From the NCBI RefSeq assembly GCF_963924675.1, contig NC_089219.1, positions 146,340,288-146,404,287 of the forward strand: a stretch of DNA of 64,000 bases, read 5' to 3'. The stretch comes from Phocoena phocoena (taxonomy: Eukaryota > Chordata > Mammalia > Artiodactyla > Phocoenidae). Below are positions 21,513 to 31,830 of the stretch, in pieces (the first letter of the stretch is position 1; each line of letters begins with the position of its first letter). The notes beneath the pieces were generated by a model. That model ran no database searches and was not told the origin of the DNA. It saw nothing but the letters and a program-made list of their open reading frames with translations. Both the position numbers and the translations under genes were made by a program.

Positions 21513-23045
21513 AGAAGTTTTGTCTCGAGTTCCTGGAACCACTGTGGAGACGATTTACCCCAGCAAGGAGGCAAGTCCCCAACATTAGAGGGGAGAACTG
21601 ACCTGCATGTCATCCCAGGAGGGGACAGCCCAGCCCGATGCTGTCTGAGCTCCAGGGAGGGAACTCTAAATAAAACAGGAAGACCATTCCCACAAAGGCT
21701 CTGGCCCCTCCAGTCAAGTGTAACCCCAAGGGGAGACGTATCCACCTTCACAGTCCAGAGCCAACGGCGCCCGAGTTCCAAGCAACTGGTAGCTGTGCCT
21801 GGTGACAGCCAGTGCTGTACACCTGGGAGGCAGAAATCCAGGTAGAGGCGTCTGGGGTCGGGGCAGGGCATGAGGGGTGTCGAGAGTTGGCAGGGGTTTG
21901 AAGCCTTGTGAAAGGGGGCGCAACAAAAATACAAATCAGTGACATTTTACTGTGGTCCGCCTGCACCCATAGCTTGGGGAGGACTGGGGGAAATTCAGGC
22001 ACATAAAATAGGAACGATCGAAGACTATCCATCCTTCTCCTTAGACTAACATTTACCGAGCACATAGTTGTTCATGCCAGACACTGGGACCACTAAAATG
22101 GACAAAACGCCGACCTTAGGAATTCACCATCCCGTGGGCAAGATGAGCTTAACAATGGGTCATCGGGTGCCACTCGTAGTCAGGGTGACGATGATGATAA
22201 CGGCCAGCATGCTGAGTGCTCTGTGCCCCGGGCGCCGTTCTAAGCAATTTGCAGGCACCAGCTCAGCTCCAGGATTGAGGGACGGTTGGGGCATGGGAGG
22301 CATCCACAGAAGAGCCCCTTGTGCAGCCTGGGGCCCAGGGGTGGGTGTTCACTGTCTTCACCGTTCACCTCAATCCTGGTGAGAAGCTCCTCCAGAAGAG
22401 AGAACAGTATTTTCGGCAGTGTTCTAGAATGAGTCAAGGAGGCCATCGGAGCTCCCACCCTCCCTCATGCCCACATCCTGCACCAGCTGCCCTCCCTGCT
22501 GGCCAGTGTCTGACCTTCCCGGCTTGGGGCTGGCTGGATCCGACTTGTCTAGATCAGAGCAAACACTACTGATCTCTCCAGCGCATCTCTGGGGCCGATG
22601 CCCTCGGGGCCCTGCTGGGGGAAGCAGATTTTGGGAGGCAGGGGAGACCACAGGAGGGAAGCAGAGGGAGTCTTGGGGGTGGTGTTGGGATAGGGAGGGA
22701 GGGGCTTTGGGGCTGGCGTCTAAGGTGAGTCACTGGAGGGCCCCCAGTGGAGGGAGGAGAAGCTGGCCAGCCCCCTCAGTCCCTCCGGGGGATGTGGGGC
22801 TGCTGACCTAGAGATGGGAGGGCGGGGAAGGCAGAGATGAGTGGGCTCCGCTGGCTTGTGTGGGGCTCAGTGCAGAACAGAGCTATGTTCCCAGACGGCG
22901 GCGCACCTCCCTTCTCTTCCCACTCTCGGCTCTGTCCTGTATCTCGAGGGGCCACCAGCGCCACGAGTGCCTAGGTAGACATCCCTTCCTGCAGGGCTAC
23001 ACTTTGCCAAACAGTAGCCCCTGGCCACTCCTTGGACCCAGGGAA
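21513..23045. other. Mostly single-copy GC-rich DNA with L2/MIR scraps
   Basis: A weak antisense L2 3' end lies at about 22040-22140 (ACATTTACCGAGCACATAG, CCATCCCGTGGGC) and an antisense MIR scrap at 22185-22260. No coding evidence is seen elsewhere; overlapping frames near 22.4-22.8 kb follow base composition. Confidence 0.4.
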
Positions 23046-23305
23046 AAGTTGCAACATTTGGGACATACTTATACCAAAAAATTATTCCTTGTGTATTTGA
23101 AATTCAATGCAACTGGGCGTCCTGTATTTCTTTTTTTAAACTTTTTCTTAGATCTTGGAGTGTAGCTGATTAACAATGTTGTGATAGTTTCAGGTGCACA
23201 GCAAAGCGACTCAGCCATACGTATACATGCATCCATTCTCCCCCAGACTCCCCTCCCATCCAGACTTGGGCATCCTGTATTTTACCAGGCAGTTCTAGCC
23301 AGGAG
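23046..23305. mobile_element. Inverted-repeat DNA element, copy 1, split by an L1
   Basis: The left part reads GGGACATACTTATACC, AAAAAATTATTCC and GAAATTCAATGCAACTGGGCGTCC. The right part resumes after the L1 with GGGCATCCTGTATTTTACC. It matches one arm of the element at 23690-24037. Probably a 5'-truncated or decayed copy of the same MITE. Confidence 0.6.
23130..23266 (-). mobile_element. L1 3' end with target duplication (antisense)
   Basis: TTTTTTTAAAC leads to GGAGTGTAGCTGATTAACAATG and TAGTTTCAGGTGCACAGC, the antisense L1 3' UTR. The flanks repeat GGGCGTCCTGTATTT (23115-23129) and GGGCATCCTGTATTT (23267-23281), with one difference. Confidence 0.88.
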
Positions 23306-23689
23306 CGCTCCCACCGCTCATATGGCCGGCCCTCAGTAGGCTCAGGTAGGGACCCTCCCCGTGGGCTCATTGGGCAGGGACTTGCAGGGTGCAGTGCTGT
23401 ATGCGGCGGGGCGCAGGGGGACCCATCTTGGCCCTTCAGACTCTTCTGGCCAGAAGGTGGTCAGATCTGGGTCCCCTAAAGTTCAGGAGCTAGAGCAGGG
23501 GCCTTTTGCCTGTTTACTGACAGGCTGGGGTGAGCGTCTGCACACCTTCACACTGAGAGCTCACCTCAAGCAAGGGGCGCTCAGGAGCCCTCTTGGCCTT
23601 CTCAGTGGCTTCACCTCTAGTTTCTCCACCACCCTCGAGAGACAGTGACCTCTGATGCTGGGAGATGCGTGATAGAGCGGCTGAGAGCT
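23306..23689. other. No gene or repeat recognised
   Basis: About 380 bp between the two inverted-repeat elements. No repeat family or exon-like frame. Confidence 0.35.
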
Positions 23690-24037
23690 AGGGTTGCCAG
23701 GTAAAATACAAGACGCCCAGTTAAATTGGAATTTCAGGGACTTCCCTGGCGGTCCACTGGTTAAGACTGTGTTTCCACTGCAGGGGGCACGGGTTTGATC
23801 CCCGGTGAAGGGAACTAAGATCCCGCATGCCCCGTGGCATGGCCTTAAAAACAATAAAAATTTGAATTTCACATGAGTGATGAATAATTTTTTAGGATAA
23901 ATATGTCCCATGCAATATTTGGGCAGACTTATACTAAAAAATGATTTCTTGTTTATCTGAAATTCAAATTTAACCCAGTGTCCTGTTTTTGATTTTGCTT
24001 TTATTTGTTTATCTTTGGTAAATCTGGCAACCCTACT
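23690..24037. mobile_element. Inverted-repeat DNA element (MITE-like), copy 2
   Basis: The left arm GGGTTGCCAGGTAAAATAC...CCCAGTTAAATTGGAATTTC has its complement in the right arm, GAAATTCAAATTTAACCCAG...GGTAAATCTGGCAACCC. The centre is also palindromic (AATAATTTTTTAGGATAAATATG against ACTTATACTAAAAAATGATT). These long inverted arms point to a non-autonomous DNA transposon. The family name is not certain. A SINE sits in the left arm. Confidence 0.75.
23737..23860 (+). mobile_element. CHR-type SINE, older short form (sense)
   Basis: GGGACTTCCCTGGCGGTCC to GCCCCGTGGCATGGCC plus an A-rich tail. The flanks TTGGAATTTCA (23726-23736) and TTTGAATTTCA (23861-23871) are a target duplication with one change. 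Confidence 0.92.
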
Positions 24038-24240
24038 GATAGCTGGGGCATTGGAGTCCCACGGGCTAGCCTCAGACCCCGGCTTCCCCACCTTCTGGCT
24101 GTGAGAACCTCTCTGGGGTTCACCTTCTTCGTCTGCCTCCCAGGGCTGGATGAAATGGTGGAAGGATGAAATGATAACGTGCCGGGCACAGGTGACAGCT
24201 GTTATTATTGTCCCTGGCTGAGATCCCACAGCTAGAAGGC
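24038..24240 (+). mobile_element. MIR SINE (sense)
   Basis: From about GGAGTCCCACGGGCTAGCC to GAAATGATAACGTGCCGGGC, a recognisable but gappy MIR with a CACAGGTGACAGCTGTTATTATTG tail. Confidence 0.6.
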
Positions 24241-24449
24241 GACGGGCCAGCACTCACCCTCCAACCTCCAGGCCCAGGCTCCTAAGTCTTCTCAAGGACA
24301 CTCAGCACCCAGCTCAGATCCCGCCCATGAGGCCCCCAGGCAGAGGCGAAGAGGCCTTAGAGGTGTTTGGGAAGGAAGCATTCTCTGCTCTGGATAACCC
24401 GAACTCTCTAATGACTGGAGAGAGCCCTGTGGGATATAAGGGGGAGCAG

Positions 24450-24545
24450 AGGAGCTCACATGTATACTGCGCCTAGTGTATGCCTGCCATTTGTTTTCTG
24501 ATTTCATCCTCACTAAACCTGCTTGCAGCTAAAGATGTATTCGCA
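24450..24545 (-). mobile_element. MIR SINE fragment (antisense)
   Basis: CTCACATGTATACTGCGCC and CTGATTTCATCCTCACTAAACC follow the antisense MIR tail, weakly. Confidence 0.45.
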
Positions 24546-24584
24546 GCAGCACAGGAGGAGGCACTGCTGCCACTCTGTCTGGAC

Positions 24585-24912
24585 CCCGGCTTCTCACGGC
24601 TCAGCTCGTTCTCACCTCCTTCAGGCCTCTGCTCACCCTCGCCTTCCCACCTGGCCTTCCCTGACCACCGCACTTAACATGGAAACCCTCCCCCACGCCT
24701 GGGGGTTCTTTATTCCCCCTTCCTGCTGCCTTCTTTTTTCCAAAGCTCTTTCATCATCAAATGTATGAAATAGCATGCTTCTTTGGTCTGTTGTCCCGCT
24801 CCCCTTCCAGAATGTAAGCTCCAAGAGGGCAGGTCTTTCCAGTCTGTTTTGTTTACTGACATGTCCCCGTGCCTAAAATAGAGCTTTGTGCGTCTTTGTT
24901 GAATGAATTAAT
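24585..24912 (+). mobile_element. L2 LINE 3' end (sense)
   Basis: CTCACCTCCTTCAGGCCTCTGC, TTCCCTGACCACC, AGAATGTAAGCTCCAAGAGGG and GTTGAATGAATTA follow the L2 3' UTR to its terminus in order. Confidence 0.85.
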
Positions 24913-24914
24913 AC

Positions 24915-25110
24915 CGATAACAATAATGACAACTAATACTTATTTAACACCTACTTTACCCCAGAAATGATCAAAGCACTTTACACAGGTTCATTTACAT
25001 ATCCTCATCTTCACCACACGTCTATGAGGCCCAGAACAGGCACAGAGAGGGTAAGTAACTTGCCCAAGGTCACACAGCTAGTGGGCAAGAGTTGCGATCT
25101 GGTTGGGCCC
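24915..25110 (-). mobile_element. MIR SINE (antisense)
   Basis: TTATTTAACACCTACTTTACC, ATCAAAGCACTTTACACAGG and TTGCCCAAGGTCACACAGC. One of the better-preserved MIR copies in the window. Confidence 0.85.
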
Positions 25111-25189
25111 AGTTGACAATCTTACACACTCCACAGGTGTCTGTGACCCTGGCATCTGCTCTTCTTGTGTTCATCATGGCCCATTGGTG

Positions 25190-25325
25190 GCACCCCTCCC
25201 ACTCCTCAATCACGCTGTATTATGAGTGTCTCTTTGCTCATTTATTGCTGACTTAATCTCTCTGAGGGCAGGGACTGGCCTCTTTCATCTTTATTTCCTC
25301 AGTGCCCTGTATGGTGGCTAGCCTA
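25190..25325 (+). mobile_element. L2 LINE 3' end (sense)
   Basis: TCTCTCTGAGGGCAGGGACTGG and CAGTGCCCTGTATGGTGGC mark a diverged L2 3' UTR. Confidence 0.65.
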
Positions 25326-25349
25326 CTGCAGGCCCTCTTCTCCATGTCC

Positions 25350-25490
25350 CTGGTTGGCTTGTATGACCACCTTGGGAGGCGGGAAGCACAGGTACGATCA
25401 CTCCACCACCCCCATTTACCAATGAGGAACCAGGCTCAGCGAAGTCAAGTGATTCGTTGCAGCTGGAGGAGCAGACAGTAACCAGACCCT
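25350..25490 (-). mobile_element. MIR SINE fragment (antisense)
   Basis: CCCCATTTACCAATGAGGAACC and GAAGTCAAGTGATTCG retain the order of antisense MIR core. Confidence 0.55.
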
Positions 25491-26094
25491 CCTGAGTCAG
25501 CACTTTCTGGGCCACGGTCTGCTGGGGTGGGAATCCACGCCGTGTAACCCCATGGGTTCTGGCTGCTTCCCAAGGCTTTAGTGGGAACCCTCCACCTCTT
25601 AGAACTGAGCAAAGGAAAACACAGGCACGGGGTGGGGGAGGTGTGGACCCGAGGACCCAGTGGGCTGTTTCAGTGGAGGTCTGTGGGCTGCTTCCAGGAG
25701 CTGGAGTGGTGAGCGGGTGAGGCGCAATTCCCAGCCTGTGATGCGTGTCTGCCAGGTGTGCTTCAAAGCAAACAGGATGCAAAGCAGGGTATATTTAGCC
25801 TGTGGTTTTGCTGCTGTGGTACCAGCTGCAGGCCAGTCCCTCCTGGTGGGGGAGACCCTTTGGAGCATTTTCCTCTGACAGGGGAATGTATTCCTTGAGG
25901 GGATGGGGGGATTTCAATGTACAGAAAACCTGGAAACTCAAGGCTTAACCAAGAAAAGGCAACAAGTTGCCACAAAGAAATAGACCTCTGCTGAAAGCAG
26001 AAGGTCTTTAAGCCTGTCCTTCTTTTTGGCCCCTGAGGATGTTCTGTGGACAGATTTATGCTGGGACCTGGGAGTGGTGGGGAGAGGCTATAGT
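25491..26094. other. No gene or repeat recognised
   Basis: About 600 bp. A 154-residue minus frame at 25318-25782 crosses from here into the MIR, which argues against its being coding. Confidence 0.35.
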
Positions 26095-26820
26095 CATTCA
26101 TTCATTCACTCATTCAACAAGTATTCATTGCCCTTTTACTACGTACCACGAACAGAGCTAAGAGCTGAGATTATACCAGGGAAAACAAGGTACCTGTCTT
26201 CATTGAACTTTCAGTTTTGCAGGGGAGCCTTGCTTGTATTTAACTAGTTTTAGCTGTCAGTGCTCTGAAGAATTACTGGTTGCCACAAGAGGGTAAAATA
26301 AGGAATTGTAGTCTGGGAAGGCTTCCTGGAGGAAGTGGTGTTTAAGCTGAGTCCAGGAGAGTATCTAAGAGTTCCTTGGGCAACTTGCTGGGAGTAGGGG
26401 GTGAGAGGGGCTGAGTAACAAGCATTCCAGGGCCAGAGAGTGGCACATACTAAGACCTTGAGGTGGAAAGGAGTGTGGCTTCTGAAGATCTTCGCATGGA
26501 GGACTCCAAAGTGGCTGGTGTCTGGATCCTAATCTGATCGGGAGACACAGCCCCTGCCTACAAGCATCTCTTTGTCTCATGGGCAAGACAATAGGAGCTC
26601 AACCATAAAGGCAGCATCTCACTGGGCGGCAGAGATATGGAGGTCTGCAGTGGGGATACTTGCCAGGAAGGGACAAGTTAGTTCGGGAAAGCTTGCTAAA
26701 GAAGATGTGTCTTGGGATTTGAAGGTCCTGACTCGGCAGAGAGTGTAGGAGTTTGAATTGCTGGGTGCAAGGCTGAGGAAGTGGGAATAAGCCTCCTTTA
26801 GGTCAGAGTGGGAGATGGGT
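26095..26820 (-). mobile_element. L2 LINE, one or two fragments (antisense)
   Basis: The run begins CATTCATTCACTCATTCAAC, passes AGGGGAGCCTTG, TCTGGGAAGGCTTCCTGGAGG and CTAAGACCTTGAGGTGG. A second similar pass (26600-26820) has GGACAAGTTAGTTCGGGAAAGC and GAGTTTGAATTGCTGGGTGC. The second part may be a separate insertion. Confidence 0.75.
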
Positions 26821-26862
26821 GAAGGACTTCATCTGCATGTGTACCTTCTGTCTCTCCAATTA

Positions 26863-27099
26863 CAGTTGACCCTTAAACAATGTGGGAGTTAGGGGCGCCG
26901 ACCTTCCGTACATTTGACCTGAAGTTGACTATAACTTTACAGCTGGCTCTTCGTAGCCCCGGTTCCTCTGTATTCAAAGTTCCACATCTACAGATTCAAC
27001 CAACCGTGGATTGTGCAGTACTGTGTTATTTACTATCGAAAAAAATCTGTGCATAAGTGGATCCATGCAGTTCAGACCATGTTGTTCAAGGATCAACTG
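26863..27099. mobile_element. Tigger-like MITE with TA target duplication
   Basis: The terminal inverted repeats CAGTTGACCCTTAAACAATG and, at the right, GTTGTTCAAGGATCAACTG are complementary with few changes. TA dinucleotides flank both sides (26861-26862, 27100-27101), as expected for Tc1/mariner-superfamily pogo-type elements. Only 237 bp, so non-autonomous. Confidence 0.88.
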
Positions 27100-27300
27100 T
27101 AATTTGAATAGCTACTATTTATTTCACGACCACTGTGTACCAAGCAAGCGCTGATCTAGCTTGTTTAATCTATACAAATAGCTCTTTGAGGTAGGTATGA
27201 CCATCCCGTTTTACAGATGAGAAAGAGGAGGTGCAGAGGATGAAGTGACCTGCCCACAGTGACATGGAGAAGAGGTGATAGGACCAGGAATCCATCAAAA
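27100..27300 (-). mobile_element. MIR SINE (antisense)
   Basis: AGCTACTATTTATTTCACGACC, GAGGTAGGTATGACCATCCC and GTTTTACAGATGAGAAAG in order, then a diverged right end. Confidence 0.8.
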
Positions 27301-27609
27301 TTTGTCCGCTCTGCAGCTCATCAACCTTCCATTACGCTTGCCACCTTAATGACCTGACATGATAGGGACTGTCCCTGCCTGCTCTGGGGAGATGACCCAC
27401 CTTACATGGCAGCTAAAACCGCCTCTAGCCATTTGCAAACACTGGCAACAACTGTGGGTGACAGATCTCTTGGTGCACATCCCACCTTCCCTTCCAGCCC
27501 ACAGAGGGGCAGCTCCCTGTTCTTCATTGGAAAAGGAGGAGGATGTGAGGGCCCCCAAGATCTTTCCTCCCCCCATAATCACTGTCCACAAGCCTTAATT
27601 GGTACCACT

Positions 27610-27700
27610 AGAACTGGGTTTTTTGTCAGTTCTATTGCTATACCCCAGTCTCCAGAATAGTGCATAGGAGGCACCCATAAATTTTGTTGAAATAAATCTC
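27610..27700 (+). mobile_element. L2 3' terminus (sense)
   Basis: CCAGTCTCCAGAATAGTGCATAGG and TTGTTGAAATAAAT are terminal L2 sequence. Confidence 0.6.
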
Positions 27701-27790
27701 CCTGTGGGTGGTACAGTATTAAAGGGAATTTCACACATACCATCCCCGCCCTATGGTGGTTCATCGTGTAATTGAACATAACGTAAGACA

Positions 27791-27791
<1 letters not shown>

Positions 27792-27832
<41 letters not shown>

Positions 27833-27844
27833 TCACTCACTCAC
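27792..27844. repeat. Compound (CA)n-(CTCA)n microsatellite
   Basis: About 18 uninterrupted CA units pass directly into four ACTC units. A compound repeat with a clean switch of unit. Confidence 0.95.
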
Positions 27845-28119
27845 AGGAAGCCAGTCTCTGACTTAGCCAAGACATTGGGGAACAGTTATTCTCTACCTGG
27901 GCCATAAATGATGAGATAGTGTTTATCTATAATAAGATGGATTTAGGTTAGACTTGAGCCAACCAGCTGATTTTTCCCAGCAGTGAAATTAATCAGATAC
28001 AAAACAAAACAAAAAAACCCAAACTAAATCAAAACAAAATCATCTAATATTTTTACTGCCTTCTTTTTTTTGGGGGTGCCGGGGGGGTGGGTAGGTGGGT
28101 AGACATAACTTACATAACA

Positions 28120-28700
28120 AGAGTTACAGATCTTGAGTGTGCAGCCAGATGGATCTTTACATATGTAACATATGTGTATACTGGTGAAACCCCAACCCAG
28201 ATAAACGTGGAGAGCATTGTCAGTACCCCAGAAGCTTTCTCATGCACTCTCCCAGAAAATACTCTTGCCCTAGGCAGAGGTAGCTGCTATATTTTATTTT
28301 GCCTCTTCTTGACCTTCACAGAAATGGAATCATATCATAAGCACTCTTTTATGTCTGGCTGCTGTGTGTAGCAGTTCATTCTTTTTCATTGCTATACAGC
28401 GTATATTCAATTCATTTATCCATTCTCCTATTGAGGGACATTTGGTTACTTTCAGTTTGGAGGTATTATGAATAAAACTACAATGAACAACACTCTTGCA
28501 CATGTCTTTCGGTGAACATAAGCACTAATTCCTATTGATTATATACAGGAAATAACCTTGCTAAGGTAGGCTTATGTTTAGCTTTAGTATATTTGTCAAA
28601 AAGTTTTCCAGGTTGTACCAATTTATACTTCCACCATCAGTGTATGAGATTGGAGAGTTTTCAACGTCAGGAATATGACACCTTATCCCCCTTCAACTTT
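28120..28700 (-). mobile_element. Ancient L1 3' UTR (antisense)
   Basis: AATGGAATCATATCATAAGC, TATTGAGGGACATTTGG and CAATTTATACTTCCACC are typical antisense L1M 3' UTR blocks in correct order. Diverged, with no open frame. Confidence 0.75.
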
Positions 28701-29464
28701 CCTGGCCATTGCCCAGAAGGTAGGACTGGAAATATTGGGTTTTGGAGCCAAAATCTCCATGTCTTGGTCAAGCTCTCAGCAGGGAATCAAGGACTCCTCG
28801 TGGACCCAGGAGGCCTGGGGCTGGGGAGCTGTGGGTAGCCAGTGGGCTGGGTAGGGGTCTGTGGGGTTGGCCTGTGGGACAGTCCAGGTGCTTCTGAGAC
28901 CCCAGTGGGTTGTGCTAGTGTCAAGGGTGACATCTCCAATCTGCCCACAAATGAAAGGTGGGTAGTGCTATTTATTCTGGAATGAAGTTAAGCCTGGAAA
29001 CCTACCTACCATGGTAGAATCTGGTCCTGTTCCCTCGTCCCCGATTCTCCACTCAGCTGCTTACTTCCTCCCTTTCTATCAGAATTAATAGCTGCTTCGA
29101 GAAGATGAGACAAGCACTCTGGTCCAAGGGAGAGGGGAGAGATGGGTGAGATATTCCATGATGTCTGCTGCCCCCACTGAAGAGGCTGAAGAACTAAAAA
29201 TCTTGGACTCCTGGGAGAGGAAGCAGTATCCAGACAAAGATGGAAGATGGGGAAGGCTGAATGGAAGAGGGGTTTTTGCCCCAATTAACTTTAAGACGTG
29301 TCTTCCAGGGACGCTTGCCCTGTTGTTGCCATTCACGTGACGTGATGTTGTGAGGCTGTGATGGTGCCCACAGTCAAAAAAATAAAAAGGTCAGTGTAAG
29401 TCCTTACTTGGTGAGCTCACCTCTGCCACCATGATCTAGGAGCACGTGGGGAGCATGAGTGAAA
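28701..29464. other. Single-copy-looking DNA, no gene seen
   Basis: About 760 bp with moderate GC and frames of 60-90 residues on both strands that overlap one another. No repeat or motif stands out. Confidence 0.35.
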
Positions 29465-29690
29465 AAGGGAGCCGGGTGGTCATTAAGGAACCAGTCAAAC
29501 CCGGATTCCAGTCCCAGCTCCGTCCTTTACTAACAACGAGGTCTTGAGCAAGGTATCAGAGCTTTCCAAGTCTTAATGCCCTTGTCTGTAAAATGTGGCT
29601 TGTCAGAGCACATACCTCCCAGGGATGTTCTGCTGAGTAAACAGGTGAAGTACATAGTGACATTAGCAAAGCTCAGGGCGGGGCCTCGTG
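29465..29690 (+). mobile_element. MIR SINE (sense)
   Basis: CCCGGATTCCAGTCCCAGC, GTCTTGAGCAAGGTATC and CTGTAAAATGTGGCTTGTCAG give head, core and tail. Confidence 0.8.
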
Positions 29691-29961
29691 AGTTGCTTAT
29701 GCGCTGGAAGTGAGAATTCAGGTGTGAGCAGGCAGACTTCCCTGGGATGCCCTGTCTGGGTTGGCCCAGGAGGCGGTCAGTGTGGGGTGGGGAGACCACC
29801 TGCCTGACTTTATCAAGATCCCTTTCAGACTCAGTACTCTCTTTCCTGATAACAATGAGGAAAAAGGGACTTAGGCTGCAGCTGAAAGCACTATAGTGAG
29901 ACGTAAACTGAAGGGTGGGCACCAAGGTAAGCTGCAGAGTCCCTGTTCTAAAAGCCTCTGA

Positions 29962-30814
29962 CACGTGAAAAGATGCCTAACACTGCTATTCATCAGAGAA
30001 AAATGCAAAAATCAAAACCACAATGAGATGTCACCTTACACCTGTCAGAATGGCCGTCATCAAAATGACCACAAGTAACAAGTGTTGGCGTGGATGTGGA
30101 AAGAAGGGGACCCTTGTACATCATTGGTGGGAATGTAAATTGGTGAACTTACTGGGGAGAGACTCCTCAAAAAATTAAAAATAGAACTACCATATGATCC
30201 AGCAATTCCACTCCTGGGTATATATTGGAAGAAAATGAAAACACTAATTTGAAAAGACACATGCACCCCAATGTTCATAGCAGATTTATTTACAATAGCC
30301 AAGATATGGAAGCGACCTAAGTGTCCATCAACAGATGAATGGATAAAGAAGATGTGGTATATGTATACAATGGAATGCTACTCAGCCATAAAAAAGAATG
30401 AAATTTTGCCATTTGCAACAACATGACTGGACCTAGAGGGTATTATGCTCAGTGAAATAAGTTGGGCAGAGAAAGACAAATATTATATGTTATCACTCAT
30501 ATGTGGAATCTCAAAAATGAAACAAGTGAATGAATATAACAAAACAGAAACAGACTCACAGATACAGGGAACAAACTAGTGATTACCAGTGGGGAGAGGG
30601 ATGGGGGGAAGGGCAAGAGGAGGAAGGGGATTAAGAGGTACAAACTACTGTGTATAAAATAAGCTACAGGATATATTGTACAGCACAGGGAATATAGCCA
30701 ATATTTGCTAATAACTTTAAATGGAGTACGATCTATAAAAATGTTGAATCGCTGTGTTGTACACCTGAAGCTAATATAATATTGTAAATCGACTGTACTT
30801 CAATTTAAATAAAT
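29962..30814 (+). mobile_element. L1 LINE 3' end, about 850 bp (sense)
   Basis: Sense L1 3' UTR, including GATGTCACCTTACACCTGTC, TACCATATGATCCAGCAATTCC, TGGATAAAGAAGATGTGG and TACTCAGCCATAAAA, ending in an AATAAATAAA tail. The flanks AAAAGCCTCTGA (29950-29961) and AAAAGTCTTTGA (30815-30826) look like a target duplication with two transitions. 5' truncated, non-coding. Confidence 0.92.
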
Positions 30815-30829
30815 AAAAGTCTTTGAATG

Positions 30830-31649
30830 GAGGAGAGAATTTCACCCCTTGGGGTTTGGGGATACAGTACTGCTTGGTGTCACGGGAATGATATCCCGAG
30901 GTGGGCTCACTTATAGCCACTTGTCTCCCACCTCTGGAGGCCAGGCCATGAGGGTATAGCTAGTGTAGGAGCTGCAAGTTCAATTGTTCATGAGTGCTGA
31001 GTTTAAGGGCAGATCGGAGTCCTCTTCTCTGCTCCCTCTGGACTCTATAGCTCAGCCACAGGCGGGATCTGGGACCCTTTTCCTAAGGCTCCATGCCTGG
31101 CATCCTCGTTTATTCCCCCCTCGGGAAGGACCTTGGTCTGCTCTTGGAACCCACCCCAAGTGGCTTCCTTCCCTTCGCTACAGAGCCTTTGAAACTGGCT
31201 GAAGCCTTTCCTGTCCTGGGCCGGGTCAAGCTAACAGGTCCTTGGGCTTCCTCCCTACCCCAGAGCTGTTGCCAGGCCCAGGCTGAGTCTGGGCCAAGCT
31301 TGGGAAGGTGAGAGCCTTCCTTCCAGTTGAACTGTGGAGGGGCCAGCAAGAGGCAGGGCCAGGCTGAGCTTGCCCTGCTGGGGTCAGTGATGGACCAAGT
31401 ATGGGGGCAGAGGCACCCAGCCCGGCAGTTTGAGAACAGGGGACAGAGCTCCATTTCTGTCCCTTAAAGGCAGCCTGGGCCCCAGGCGGCTCTCTAAAAG
31501 AACCTGTATCTGTGAAAATACTCCAGGTAGCCTGAGGCAACTGTTTTACATTTAACTCTCCAAATGCTCAAGTTCTAAACCTGGCTGATTATCTCAGTTC
31601 AGGGATGAGATCCAACCCTTCCCCTCCCCCTCCTCCTTCTTTTTTCTTT
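30830..31649. other. Single-copy-looking GC-rich DNA
   Basis: No repeat is recognised until a CT-rich run at 31617-31650. The two-strand overlapping frames at 31.1-31.5 kb are composition driven. Confidence 0.35.
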
Positions 31650-31830
31650 TTCGACAGCTAAACATTGTAAATATTTAAGGTGTACAATCTATGTTAAGGT
31701 ATACAATCTCTGTACAATCTATATACACATTGTGTAACGATTACCATAATCAAATTCCTCTCTGCTTCTTGAATCCCACTCTCTGGGGTCCAGGGACTCT
31801 TTCCTAACTATAAAGTAGCAATAGTAGCAG
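31650..31830 (-). mobile_element. L1 fragment (antisense)
   Basis: ACATTGTAAATATTTAAGGTG followed by ATACACATTGTGTAACGATTACC is an old L1 3' UTR block. Confidence 0.6.

Noticed and set aside
25318..25782. 154-residue minus frame
   Set aside because: Extends into a MIR and has no domain or conserved motif.
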